A DNA stretch of 64,000 nucleotides from positions 496,001-560,000 of the forward strand of contig NZ_LMPM01000002.1 in assembly GCF_001423845.1 (NCBI RefSeq), written 5' to 3'. Shown here one piece after another: positions 16,344 to 26,700 of this stretch. Every line of letters starts with the position of its first letter. The stretch's first letter is position 1. The notes under the pieces were generated by a model. It saw only the letters and a program-made list of their open reading frames with translations, was not told the DNA's origin and ran no database searches. The DNA comes from Sphingomonas sp. Leaf357 (GTDB lineage Bacteria > Pseudomonadota > Alphaproteobacteria > Sphingomonadales > Sphingomonadaceae). The translations under genes and the position numbers were made by a program.

Positions 16344-17405
16344 ATGAAGACGCTACCGCCGGGCTCCACGATCGGCATTCTCGGCGGCGGGCAGCTGGGA
16401 CGCATGCTGGCGAGTGCCGCCGCCGAACTCGGCTACCGCACCCATGTCCTCGCGCCCGACCGGGAAAGCGTCGCCGCGCAGACCGCGTCCAGCCTGACGC
16501 GCGCGGATTACCACAACCGCATCGTGCTGAAGGACTTCGCCGCGGCGTGCGACGTCGTCACCTACGAATTCGAGAATATCGACGTCGCCCCGGTCGAATG
16601 GCTGGCCGAACACGTGCCGGTCCATCCCGGCCCGAAGGCGCTGCGCGTCTCGCAGGAGCGCGTGGCGGAAAAGACATTCGTCGAAAGCATCGGCGGCCGC
16701 CCGGCGCGCTGGGCGGCGGTGGACAGTCGCGCCGATCTGGAGGCGGGCCTGGCGCATACCGGCACGCCGGCGGTGCTGAAGACCGCGCGCTTCGGTTATG
16801 ACGGCAAGGGCCAGATGGTCATCCGCACGCCCGACGACGCCGATTCCGCATGGGAGACGATCGGCGGGCCGGCGGTGCTGGAGGCGTTCATCGACTTCAG
16901 CCACGAATTCTCCGTGCTGATCGCGCGCCGCGCGGACGGCGCGGTGGCGCGCTATCCGGTACCGCAGAACGTGCATGTCGATGCGATCCTGCACACCTCC
17001 ACCCTGCCCGCGCCCGAAGCGGTGCTGGCGCAGGCGGAAGAGGCCACCGCGCTCGCCGTGCGCATCGCCGAGGCCTTGAACTATGTCGGCGTGCTGGCGT
17101 GCGAATTCTTCGTCAGCGCGGACGGACCGGTGTTCAACGAAATGGCGCCGCGCGTGCACAATAGCGGGCATTGGACGATCGAGGGCGCGGTGACATCGCA
17201 GTTCGAGAACCATATCCGCGCGATCTGCGGCCTGCCGCTGGGCGACACCGCCCTCACCGCCCCCGCCGTGACGATGGAGAATCTGATCGGGGAGGACGCG
17301 CACCGCTGGGCCGAGATCCTCTCCGAGCCGGGCGCGCATCTGCACCTCTACGGCAAGGACGTACGGCCGGGGCGCAAGATGGGGCATGTCACCCGGCTGG
17401 GGTGA
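16344..17405 (+). CDS. purK: N5-carboxyaminoimidazole ribonucleotide synthase
   Basis: PurK is an ATP-grasp enzyme making N5-CAIR from AIR, bicarbonate and ATP. The 353-residue sequence has the N-terminal GILGGGQLGRMLASAAAELG, the ATP-grasp segments LKTARFGYDGKGQMVI and LEAFIDFSHEFSVLIAR, and metal ligands in CEFFVSADGPVFNEMAPRVH followed by NSGHWTIEG. It lies 12 bases after purE, in the same operon. A REP-like palindrome follows the stop. Confidence 0.96.
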   Translation: MKTLPPGSTIGILGGGQLGRMLASAAAELGYRTHVLAPDRESVAAQTASSLTRADYHNRIVLKDFAAACDVVTYEFENIDVAPVEWLAEHVPVHPGPKALRVSQERVAEKTFVESIGGRPARWAAVDSRADLEAGLAHTGTPAVLKTARFGYDGKGQMVIRTPDDADSAWETIGGPAVLEAFIDFSHEFSVLIARRADGAVARYPVPQNVHVDAILHTSTLPAPEAVLAQAEEATALAVRIAEALNYVGVLACEFFVSADGPVFNEMAPRVHNSGHWTIEGAVTSQFENHIRAICGLPLGDTALTAPAVTMENLIGEDAHRWAEILSEPGAHLHLYGKDVRPGRKMGHVTRLG

Positions 17406-17443
17406 TACATCGGCCGGAAATCTCGGCTGCATCATCCCTTTAT

Positions 17444-17526
17444 CGTCATCCCGGCGCAGGCCGGGATCTCAGGGAGGCGCACAAGACACCCGCCTCATAG
17501 CGATCCCGGCCTCCGCCGGGATGACG
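17444..17526. repeat. REP-like palindrome between convergent purK and cyclophilin genes
   Basis: The 25-base arms at 17444-17468 and 17502-17526 are reverse complements with one mismatch; each begins CGTCATCCCGGCG on its own strand. A 33-base spacer separates them. Each arm also contains a short self-complementary CCCGGC/GCCGGG hairpin. It lies between the 3' ends of two convergent genes and may serve as a transcriptional stop for both. Confidence 0.8.
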
Positions 17527-17552
17527 ATTGAGGCGGGAAATGACGACAGCCG

Positions 17553-18425
17553 CTATTTCCCCCCGGCCCGTCGCACCGCCAGCGGAACGTCGCACACGCT
17601 CGCTCCCGTGGGCACGGTCGGCGGCGCGGCCACCTCGCGCAGCTTGATATAGGCGGCGAAGCGCGGATTGTCGGTACTGCGATATTCGTAGCGCGGGCGC
17701 ACCGCCACCGGCAGATCGCTCGCCAGCTTCACCGAGACGATCCCGGTGCGCTCGCCCGCCGTCGCATAGACTCCCATCGCCGCCTCGCTGCGCGGCAGCG
17801 CGGAGAGATACTGCATCCCCGCGATGATCCGCCCGACCACGGTATAATTGCGATCCAGCCGCCGCGCGGACTGCCCGATCGGCGTGAACAGTTCGGAGCC
17901 GCTGCCGGTCGAGGGCAAGGCATCGCGCGCCACGCCGACCATGCCATAGCAATGCGTCAGCCACGCCGCCTTGCCGTCGCTTGCGATCGGCCAGCCATCG
18001 GCGGTGAAGCCGGACCGGGCGGAATAGCTGTCCGGCCGCGAGAGGGTCTGCGCCGCATCGAATCGCGCGATCTCGAACTCGGCCGCCGGTGCTTGCCTAA
18101 CGCCGGGCGCCATCGCCTTCTTCTCGCTCGCATCGCCCCATTGAGCGACCCAATTCTCCTGCACGCGGTACACGCTCTCATTGTCCCACCAGCCGGCCCG
18201 CGCCAGCGTGCGGACGTTGGCGACATGCTCCGGCGCGAAGCGCGCGGCGAGCCGGATCACGACCGTCCTGCCGCCCGCCAAGGTCATCACCAGCAGTTCG
18301 TCGTCGGGGATCGGCCGCCAGTCTCCCTCCATGACGTCGGACGGCAGCGGAGGTGCCGAAGCGGTGGCGAGGACGGCGGGCGGAGTCTGCGCGACGGCGA
18401 GCAGTGCGATGAGGGGGATCAGCAT
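17553..18425 (-). CDS. Exported cyclophilin-type peptidyl-prolyl isomerase
   Basis: A 290-residue protein with a short signal peptide (MLIPLIALLAVAQTPPAV), so probably periplasmic. A cyclophilin-like core follows: RTVVIRLAARFAPEHVANVR, then WWDNESVYRVQENWVAQWGD, ending with GSGSELFTPIGQSARRLDRN and YTVVGRIIAGMQYLSAL. The family usually has about 165-190 residues; here an insertion around residues 100-150 and a C-terminal extension enlarge it. Catalytic residues diverge from classical cyclophilins (WVAQWGD replaces the usual FMIQGGD), so activity is uncertain. It is convergent with purK. Confidence 0.8.
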   Translation of the reverse strand: MLIPLIALLAVAQTPPAVLATASAPPLPSDVMEGDWRPIPDDELLVMTLAGGRTVVIRLAARFAPEHVANVRTLARAGWWDNESVYRVQENWVAQWGDASEKKAMAPGVRQAPAAEFEIARFDAAQTLSRPDSYSARSGFTADGWPIASDGKAAWLTHCYGMVGVARDALPSTGSGSELFTPIGQSARRLDRNYTVVGRIIAGMQYLSALPRSEAAMGVYATAGERTGIVSVKLASDLPVAVRPRYEYRSTDNPRFAAYIKLREVAAPPTVPTGASVCDVPLAVRRAGGK

Positions 18426-18527
18426 GCGCGCGAGTGTGGCACGACGACCGGCCGAGACGCAATCGCAAGGCGGTGCTTGCGCAGGCGACGATCAGCCTCT
18501 AGGCAGCCGCTTCCGTCCAGGACATGC

Positions 18528-18618
18528 GGAGCGGTGGCCGAGTGGTCGAAGGCGCTCGCCTGGAAAGTGAGTATACGTCAAAAGCGTATCGAGGGTTCGA
18601 ATCCCTCCCGCTCCGCCA
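18528..18618 (+). tRNA. tRNA-Ser(GGA)
   Basis: A 91-base cloverleaf with an encoded CCA end. The acceptor stem pairs GGAGCGG (18528-18534) with CCGCTCC (18608-18614), discriminator G, CCA at 18616-18618. The D arm is GCCGAGTGGTCGAAGGC. The anticodon stem-loop is CTCGC-CTGGAAA-GTGAG, giving anticodon GGA (serine). A long variable arm (TACG...CGTA) is typical of class II tRNAs, and the T arm is GAGGG-TTCGAAT-CCCTC. Its last 14 bases serve as the attachment site of the downstream island. Confidence 0.97.
18605..18618 (+). repeat. att direct repeat, tRNA side
   Basis: CTCCCGCTCCGCCA, identical to 34588-34601. It forms the 3' acceptor end of tRNA-Ser(GGA), so integration leaves the tRNA intact. 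Confidence 0.88.
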
Positions 18619-18885
18619 AGTCTTTCGAATAAGTCTATGTAATAGTGGGGTTTTTACGCCACTAAGGGCTTCGGCCCCCACATTGGCCCCCACAACAGCG
18701 CATAGCGCCGCGCCGTTAAGGCTGACCTCAAGGGTAACACCCTTTTTTTCGGCACAGGGCGAGCCATAATCTTATAGGGTCGGCCTCGGCGCTACGTTAT
18801 TTTTCGAGTTTTTTGATTATGACCGCTGACAGAGCGGAGGACGTGACCCAGTTGGTAGCGTCATCTCAACATCGTAAGGGCCGCC

Positions 18886-19779
18886 CTATGGCCCGGCCAT
18901 CACTTCACGCAAGACTTGCATCAATGTCATGCACTCAACCCTGTGCCCCAGCCGGCTAGCCCCTTTCAGCAACGGCACGCCGACTTCGTCGTCATATACC
19001 AGAATGATCGGCCGGGTTGCGCTCGTCGCACGATGTCCAGCACCATGCAGTTCTCGGAAAACCTTATTTCGGCCTCTCGTGACCTCTATCGCCCAAGTCT
19101 CCCGCTGCCACTCGAGTATAAGATCAATTTCGCCGGGCAGCCCTTCCCAAACAGTAGCACGAGCACGCACACCTGCAGCGCGAGTAATGCTCGTCACGAC
19201 GAACCCCTCCCAACTTCTCTCACGTAGACGCCAAAACGCTTCGACTCTCGCGGGGCCGACGCCGAGCGGACCGTGAGCATAGGTTCTTTGATCCCACCCA
19301 AGGAGCCGATGAAGCACGCCCGGATCAGTGACATACAGTTTGTGTTTCTGCTGATCAGCATCGCCCGGTTCTGTCCACATCGGCAGACGATACAGAAGGT
19401 TCTGCTGCTCTCCGGACGCGAGCAAGCGGTTGAAAGCACCCTGCTTCATTCGACTCCGTTTTTGCGTTCCTGCAGCCCACTCGCCATGGGATCGGGCCAA
19501 CTCCTCCCAGACACTTATTCCGCTAAAGTCCCAAGAGACATCATCGGGGAAAAAAGGAAGCTCTGGCAACAATCGGTCGCCGACCCACGCCGCTGCGCGA
19601 TTATCGGTAGGAGCGAGTAATGCGGGCAGGTAGCGTCCCCGTCGTCGCAAGTCGTTCAGCGTAAAACGCAGCGAAGTCGCATCGCTCTCGCGCAGCCCAA
19701 CCTCAAGGAGCGGACCAACTGCTTCCGTCAAAAGCAGGTCATGCGCTTCAACAAGCTTTATGTCGGGCAAGATCAGCAT
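18886..19779 (-). CDS. Stand-alone DUF4143-like nuclease-fold protein
   Basis: A 297-residue protein from the ATG at 19779, which overlaps the stop of the ATPase gene (TGATG). Its C-terminal half resembles the DUF4143 domain normally fused to the C-terminus of AAA+ ATPases (COG1373 type): KLYVTDPGVLHRLLGWDQ, then WEGFVVTSITRAAG, then PGEIDLILEWQRETWAIEV. In those proteins this is a PD-(D/E)XK-like fold ending EVK; here the motif is D219...E232-V-T234, so the lysine is lost (a Lys follows at 239). The usual N-terminal ATPase is absent; the neighbouring STAND ATPase may substitute. No signal peptide. Role unknown; probably the last component of the three-gene operon. Confidence 0.65.
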   Translation of the reverse strand: MLILPDIKLVEAHDLLLTEAVGPLLEVGLRESDATSLRFTLNDLRRRGRYLPALLAPTDNRAAAWVGDRLLPELPFFPDDVSWDFSGISVWEELARSHGEWAAGTQKRSRMKQGAFNRLLASGEQQNLLYRLPMWTEPGDADQQKHKLYVTDPGVLHRLLGWDQRTYAHGPLGVGPARVEAFWRLRERSWEGFVVTSITRAAGVRARATVWEGLPGEIDLILEWQRETWAIEVTRGRNKVFRELHGAGHRATSATRPIILVYDDEVGVPLLKGASRLGHRVECMTLMQVLREVMAGP

Positions 19780-22700
19780 CAACGGGAAACGTCGAGAACC
19801 ACGACCCGCACCCGACCAGCCGCTACCGCCCGGTGCGTCTCAAGCGAGGCGCGTAATTCGGCAGCGTTAGTGGGTTTCGGCCCTCCGACCGTTTTTCTAG
19901 GAATGTGAAATCCCGGACCAAACCAGAATACCAAATAGATCCCTTGCCCTTCGGCCTGCCAATGACCGGTGTACAACGCCTCAAGCTGACCGTCGATCGC
20001 GGTCCAAAGTGCGTCGTGCTGCTGCCGTTTAGCCTCCACCGGCAGCCACAGCCGGTCATGGTAGAAGACGATATCGGCGCGCTTACCCTGAGGCATATCG
20101 GCCTCGTCCATCGGATAGATCGATAAAGGCTGAAGATGGCCTCTAAGAAGAGTGACAACAAGGTCGCGGCAATCGTTCTCGGTGCGTGGCTGGTTCCCAC
20201 TCCAGAACCAACGCACTTCGTCCTCTGAGCTCCCGCTCAGTCGGCGACCCAACTCCTCCATCTCATAAACCACAATTGAGCGTAGATCCGCGACAACTGA
20301 AGGGGGACCTTCTTCAAGTACCACCTTAATTTGGTCTAGTGTTGGCGGAATGTAACATTGATCAGCCCGCTTCTGTCGCTGTTCAGCAGCCACAATGCGG
20401 ATAGCTGTCGTGTAACCGTCGACGGGCGCATCCCGCAGTTCAGCTATTGATGCTATCGCGTGCGGCGAGATGTCGTTGCCTAGGCGCTGTATGAACGACC
20501 AGAGGTAGTCGGATGCGTCCCATGGGTTTAGGTCGCCTATCGTCACTGACCCAGGACGCGCCGCGATCGGCCATAGGGTTCGGAACGTCGCGATAATCCA
20601 AGCGAGCTGTTCCACGGATAGTAGAACTGGCGGCCCGTCCCGGTCGTGATAGCTGCTTCCGCCGATACGATCGCGCAAGTGCCAGAGCAACTCGGGATCT
20701 ATCGCGCGGCCCAGCCGCGCTATCGCTGGTTGAAAGTCTACGACAAGCGCAACTGCTTCCCAATTGCGACGCCGCTCATCGGCCATCGCTCGCCCTTGTC
20801 GGTCAGCTACGAGCGCTCGCAGGGCATCTCGACGATCGGACCTGAGAAGTTGGTCGACCATCTCGATTTCCGCTTCCGCCGACATATCTGGGAAGCGGCA
20901 AAGCCACCTCTCAGCTAATTCTACGGCTAGATCGCCATGATCTCCGCGCATGATATCGTAAAGCTGGCTCACGTGTCGGGTGTTATGGCGCAGCTGCGGC
21001 TCGACAAAAATGCGAACCACTCGCTTCCACTGCCGTCGTCGCTTGAGCTCGTCTTCCAACAGAGCGCCGAGATCTTTGAGCGCGCCATCGTTCCCGATCC
21101 CCCCGTTCCAGCACTCGTACAAGCCAGCTGCTAGGCGCTCGCTGCTGACCCCATCGAAGGGTCGATCCCTAGTCCGGACGCGCTCGGCGAGGGCAGCGAC
21201 GACAATGTCGCCGGCCGACCAACGCTTCGATTCCGCGAAGCTGCGGGCAACCTCGGCGGCGCGCGGACGTGGCGGCTGAATTTGTAGGAATGCTTCAAAT
21301 CCCTTGCGCGCCGCCTCGGCGACTTCTTCGCCGAGCCATTCAGCCACCCGCTCATGCGCCGGCACGCCGTTGCCGATGTCAGTGAATCGATTGAGGTATG
21401 CTTGGGCTGGAGGGAGGATCAGGCCGTACTCGCCGGCACTCAGAGCATCGATTTTGGCAAGAAAACTGTTCCGATGCTTGCCGTACTTGTTCTGACGCTC
21501 CGCATCCCGCTCGCGCGTCCGCTCAATCTGTTCACGCTCCCACTCTGGCACGACACGCTTGGCTTTGGCATCGATCCAAGCCAAGGTCTCAAGATCGCCA
21601 ACTGCAAAACGCTTGACCGCCTCGCGCAATGGTTGACCTTCATCGCCCCATTCCCGACCGAGCTCCATAACCTCACGCCAGCGCGGATCAGCTGAGTCCA
21701 TCGTCTCCAACAACGCCACGATTTCAGGTTGTGTTGGGTAAAGGTTAATTAGGTCCCGCTGAAGCGGCCAAGCCCTTTGCCAGACATCTTTACCGCTAGC
21801 CTTGTCGAGTAGGATATAACGCTGGATGGCTTGACGCATTGATGCGCGGGCATCCAACCATTGAGCCAGCTGTTTGCCTAAGTCTCGACGATAAGAATTG
21901 TGTTCTTCGAATGGCTCAATCCACTGCCAGAGCCGCAACGGATCAATCAAAGGGTCATTTTGAAGCCTCTTCAAAATCAACGCATATTGCAGGTCGATCA
22001 AATCATTCGCTTCGTGACCGACATGTTTGGGCAAAAGTTCTTCAGCGTACTCCGCAAAGAGATCGAGTAATGCGTCCAACCGCATGACAGGGACATCGTC
22101 GGCCAAACGGTGGAAACTTTTCAACATGTTGCGATCGGGATTTCCTCCAACGGAAGAAAGCGTTAGCCCATCGCGAGCGAGTACGATTGCAACGATCTGC
22201 TCGTCGGCAAGCGATTCAAGTCCTATGTCGTTGAGCATTTCGTGCGCGAGTCTCAGGGAGTCCTCGCTCCCCTCGCAGCGGAGCTGCTCGAGCAGAACCG
22301 ACCAGTCTTCGCCGCCAGTCGCCAGTAGAACCAACGCAGACGCGTGACGAATGCCGTAGGACTCCCGACCGTCGAGCATCAGCTGCCGAATAAGGGGCCG
22401 GAGGCTCTCTGCGCTCTTTGCGTTTCTTAGCTGCTGCAGGAGAAGCGCGCGCAGTCCAAATTCCGCGTTCGGGTCACGCACGACACGTGCGACCTCCGCC
22501 ATCAAGGGTGCCGCTATCAGCGAGGTAGCGCGGTACTTGCGCCAATCCATGAACCGAGGATTTTCTGCCGCGAGCCGCTCCAGCGCCGCGAAGAGCAGCC
22601 GTGCCTGCTCGACCGATAAGGCCTCGGCATCTCCGTATTCTACGACCCCCATGGGATCCGCCTCGATCACAGAGACCGCGAGTTGCGAATCAAGCGCGAG

Positions 22701-23720
22701 CCAAGCGTGCAATCCGCGAAGAGAGGCTGGCACCAGTCCGTGCGACATAAAAAGTTCAAGTAGTCGACGCCGTTTTATCCGGGTGTCTGCTTGCGCCGCC
22801 AGCCAACGTGCGCCGACAAATTCGCCTACGCGACGGTGGACATAGGTCAGCCCCTCCGACTTGTCGGCGGCAAACAGCTTAGTGTCGGCGACACGACCCA
22901 CATGGCCATGGTCGAACGCTTCAATTTCGGTAAGCGACAGCGCCTTGTCGCTGGGGTCAATCAAGCCGCCCGGCAGATCCAAAATGCGAGAGTTCCCTGA
23001 CAAAATCAGACCAGCGAACGCAGCCCCTGCCGCATCTAAGGCAACCTCGCGCGGAAGCTGTTCTTTGACAGAGTTGCGCTCATTTCGGAGTGTCTCGATT
23101 GCATGTTCAAAAAGAGCAGTCGTCGTCTCGGGCAACGCATCGCTTGGCAGAGCTGCGATCAGTTCAAGAGTTTGTGGGTTTCCTAAAAAGTCCGGCCCGA
23201 AGGCGTCGAAGTGATCGCGCAAGCGCGTCGCCCTATCTGCGTCACCGGTTAGAACAGTCAGCAGCTCTATCTGCTCGTCCCGAGTAAGCGGCTCAAGATG
23301 CACCTCTAGGGGCGTTGTTTCGTACTGTTCGGCGATTGCACCCAACGCGGTCGCTGACCGCCACTCCGCAACCCGGCAGCTAAGGAGAAAAGGTGGGTAA
23401 TTGAGCTGGCCCAGCTTTTGTAGCACGCGGTCGACCGCATCGCCTTGGCCTTGCGACGGTACCTCGTCCAGTGCGTCAATGACGAGACGCGTTGCGTTGC
23501 CAGTTAGCTTCTCTGGCAGCACTCGATTTATCAGCTGCGTGGCTCGACAGAAGCTTGCACTGCCGTCGTGTGCCACGAGGAACTTAAGCAACTCCGTCTT
23601 GCCCATGCCCGGCTCACCCAAGACGACCAACGGCTCACGCCGGACGAAGAGGGAGTCCTGTTCGATCCAGTGACGGCCGTCCTTATCGACGTACCACAAT
23701 CGGCGGTTAAGGTAGGTCAA
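19779..23720 (-). CDS. Giant NACHT/STAND-type ATPase with C-terminal PD-(D/E)XK motif
   Basis: The frame encodes 1313 residues from a TTG at 23720. Walker A is GEPGMGKT (residues 35-42), Walker B IDALDE (81-86), and a sensor-like Arg follows in LLSCRVAEWR: the NACHT/STAND pattern. Residues from about 320 to 1150 are helical and HEAT/TPR-like, a probable recognition scaffold. The C-terminus has a nuclease-like motif, D1216-X12-E1229-A-K1231 (ADIVF...PVEAKRQ). Known bacterial NACHT and Avs proteins carry the effector at the N-terminus, so this order is unusual. An ATG at 23750, overlapping the methyltransferase stop (ATGA), is in the same frame but hits TAG after seven codons. The gene is therefore read from the TTG or is disrupted. 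Probably a phage-sensing or restriction partner; function inferred. Confidence 0.75.
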   Translation of the reverse strand: MTYLNRRLWYVDKDGRHWIEQDSLFVRREPLVVLGEPGMGKTELLKFLVAHDGSASFCRATQLINRVLPEKLTGNATRLVIDALDEVPSQGQGDAVDRVLQKLGQLNYPPFLLSCRVAEWRSATALGAIAEQYETTPLEVHLEPLTRDEQIELLTVLTGDADRATRLRDHFDAFGPDFLGNPQTLELIAALPSDALPETTTALFEHAIETLRNERNSVKEQLPREVALDAAGAAFAGLILSGNSRILDLPGGLIDPSDKALSLTEIEAFDHGHVGRVADTKLFAADKSEGLTYVHRRVGEFVGARWLAAQADTRIKRRRLLELFMSHGLVPASLRGLHAWLALDSQLAVSVIEADPMGVVEYGDAEALSVEQARLLFAALERLAAENPRFMDWRKYRATSLIAAPLMAEVARVVRDPNAEFGLRALLLQQLRNAKSAESLRPLIRQLMLDGRESYGIRHASALVLLATGGEDWSVLLEQLRCEGSEDSLRLAHEMLNDIGLESLADEQIVAIVLARDGLTLSSVGGNPDRNMLKSFHRLADDVPVMRLDALLDLFAEYAEELLPKHVGHEANDLIDLQYALILKRLQNDPLIDPLRLWQWIEPFEEHNSYRRDLGKQLAQWLDARASMRQAIQRYILLDKASGKDVWQRAWPLQRDLINLYPTQPEIVALLETMDSADPRWREVMELGREWGDEGQPLREAVKRFAVGDLETLAWIDAKAKRVVPEWEREQIERTRERDAERQNKYGKHRNSFLAKIDALSAGEYGLILPPAQAYLNRFTDIGNGVPAHERVAEWLGEEVAEAARKGFEAFLQIQPPRPRAAEVARSFAESKRWSAGDIVVAALAERVRTRDRPFDGVSSERLAAGLYECWNGGIGNDGALKDLGALLEDELKRRRQWKRVVRIFVEPQLRHNTRHVSQLYDIMRGDHGDLAVELAERWLCRFPDMSAEAEIEMVDQLLRSDRRDALRALVADRQGRAMADERRRNWEAVALVVDFQPAIARLGRAIDPELLWHLRDRIGGSSYHDRDGPPVLLSVEQLAWIIATFRTLWPIAARPGSVTIGDLNPWDASDYLWSFIQRLGNDISPHAIASIAELRDAPVDGYTTAIRIVAAEQRQKRADQCYIPPTLDQIKVVLEEGPPSVVADLRSIVVYEMEELGRRLSGSSEDEVRWFWSGNQPRTENDCRDLVVTLLRGHLQPLSIYPMDEADMPQGKRADIVFYHDRLWLPVEAKRQQHDALWTAIDGQLEALYTGHWQAEGQGIYLVFWFGPGFHIPRKTVGGPKPTNAAELRASLETHRAVAAGRVRVVVLDVSR

Positions 23721-23746
23721 GCCAATCTATATCCGGCAGCGCTTGG

Positions 23747-26700
23747 TCATGCAGCATAACGTCCATCGTTCAGCCGGCGTGCCATGCCAAGGCCGGCCAA
23801 GGCGTCCAACACTGGGCGCACAGTGGCCGCCCGCTTCCCCTTGAAGCTTCGAGCGATGTCCTGAGCCGCCATCGGCACGACGGCGGTCGCCAGTACCTGC
23901 TGCACAGCACCGACTTGTTCGGTGAGGGTAGCGGGCCACAAAATAATGTTGTCGGGGGCGACAACGGCGGCTTCACCCAGATCGAGTGTCCCGGAGACTG
24001 GCGTCCGGTAGCCGGGATCTTGAAAATCAGTCCGCAAATATCGGATTAGACCAAGCGCCTCCTCAGCCGCTCGCTCCTTGTTCAGCGACACAAGCCGCGT
24101 GAGAATCGTTTGTTCATCCAAATTGCCCGACCGATGCTCATCACCCCAGCCATAGGCTTCTGCCACGCTCTCGTCGATCGCGTGATGGTGCTGGCATATG
24201 AGTGCTACTAGGCCTCGCTGATGGATATCACGTTCGGCGGCAGTAAGCGTTCGACCAGATTGAACCGCATCCACCACGTTATAAAGTTTTGTAAGCGTCA
24301 GGTCTTCATGAGCGTGAAGAACACGTTTGCGCAAATTGTCCAGCGCCTCTGCTTCGGCACGAATCCGATCCTTAATTAAGGCGGCGACCTCTGCAGGTAG
24401 GGGGAAGGGATCAAAGCATCGCGACTTACTGTAACGGGGATCATCACCCACCCCGAGCCGCGCTCCGGCGGCGAGTGCCCATGCCTTATGAATGTGGCTC
24501 GACAGGACGCCAAGCTCAAACGCGTCATCAGAAGCAACCGCTATCAGCATGTGATCTGGCAGAATTTCGACGTTCAAAAACTGAAATACCCGATGCTTGG
24601 CGGTCTCGACGGTGACTATATAACGGTTCAGTCCTCGTAGCGCTCGACGAAGGCCCGGCCTCGGCTTTTGAAAGAGCCACCAAGAGTTAGCGTATTGCAT
24701 CGCATCAGGTGTGCGATCTCGTTTTGCCTCCCGCCCTGGGCGGACCGTCATAGCGACATGCTGATATATCGCGGGCCAGCGCGTTCGAACCTCCGCCTCC
24801 CCGTATCCGAAGAGATCGATTACGTAGGCTCCACGGGACCGAGCCATCAGGTCCCTCCCATTCCGATACGGCTTCACAATCAAACCCATCGCATCCGTGC
24901 CCACTGTCAGGCTTTCGGCGGTGGGATGGTCAAGAATAAACCCGGCACCGTTTAGCGCACACCCATTTGACGCTACACCAAGGTTGCCGCGAAGCGTGCG
25001 CGCATCAACGACTGCCGCGCCGATGGTAAGATCACTCAAGATAGGACCGACGCTCAATCTAAACTCTATATTATCCGGCGCCTCGCTCTCATTGATGACA
25101 GTCATCAATCGACCTTCGCCTGCTCCACTGCATGCGACGGTCATCGATATCCGGACCGACGCTCCATCAGATATGTCGACCCATGGATGATTTGGGATTG
25201 CAAAAGCAATCATAAGAGGAGGCTTTCCGTGCATGTAGATCTCGAGCACCCGCCGATTGAACTTTTGGGGGAGTGAGTTAGTCGTGATGAACCCAAACCG
25301 GCGTGTTCTCCTTTGAGCGGTCTCCGCCGCTGCGCGATCCCACCAGTGCATCACAAAGTCAGCGCTCTCCGGGACTGCTGTCGTGCTAAAGAGGGCCTTC
25401 AAATACCCTTCACCTAATTTTTCTCTCATCGTTTTATCCCCGATGAACGGCGGGTTTCCCACGATGAAATCAGCCTTGGGCCATTTGGCTGCTCTCGGCT
25501 TCGCATATTGGTATACTTCGACCCGGGCCGTCTCGTCGGGTACCATCTTCCCCGTGACTAGGTGCGCCTTCATGGTCTCGCCGTCCCACCGCGACACGGG
25601 AGCGCCGGTCTCGTCGCGTTCGATTTCCCGCTCGTCCCAATCAACGAGGGCGTCCCGGTTCTCAATAGTCCGGATGTCACGCAAGATCGGCTCTGGCGGC
25701 GCACGGTCCTTGCCGTTAACGCGGAAGTGCCACTGGAGATAGCCGATCCAAAGAACCAACTGCGCTATGGCGGCGGCGCGCGGGTTGATTTCGATTCCCA
25801 AAAAGTTTTCAGGCGTAATCGTGTGGCCCGTCAGTTCTGCAAGGTACTGGTCGTCGCCCAGCTCGACTAACAGGTCGAGCACCTCGCCCTCCAGTTCCTT
25901 CATCCGCGCCATCGCGACGTAAAGAAAATTACCTGTGCCACAGGCGGGGTCTAGGACGCGGGTGCTTGCAAGCTTGCCATGGAACGATTCAATTGTCCGC
26001 CGAGCCTCGTCAGGCTTACCTTGATCGATCAGTTCGGTAGCTGCGACGCGCACACCTGCCCAGTCCGCGCGCAATGGCTCCATAATTGTCGGCCCCACCA
26101 ACCTCTCGACGTAAGCGCGCGGCGTGTAGTGCGCGCCTAGCTTGGCCCGCTCCTTGGGGTTCAGGGCGCGTTCGAGGAGCGTACCGAAGATCGCCGGCTC
26201 AACCTCAGTCCAGTCTTTCAGCGATGCCTCGATCAGCACCTCCAGCTCAACTTTCTCTAGCGGCAAGGCAGCGGTGTCCTTGAAGAGATAGCCGTTGAAC
26301 CGCTTGACCGGAATACCAAGGGCCGGCGCGAACACGCCCTTATCCATCGCCTCCCATAATGCGGAGAGCTGATGAGGAAGATGCTCGGGGTGATCAAGCT
26401 GGCCGCGCAGCAGCCTCTTGAAGCTATCCTGTGGCAGCAGCACCCCAGTATCTTCGGCGAACATGGTGAACAAGATGCGCGATAAGAAGCCGCTGACGGC
26501 ATCGGGTGAATGGCCCCGGCCCTCCAAACGACGTGACACAGTGGCGAGGAGGTCGGCGATCTCCCGCGTGACGCGAGCGGCCTGGGTTGAAGGGTCGAGG
26601 CTCGCCGGTTCGGTCCAGATCGCAGCGAGGCGTTTGCGCACGTCCTCGTTGCGCAGGTCCTCAAGCATGATGCGGTAGCGCGACCGGTCGGGGAACTGTG

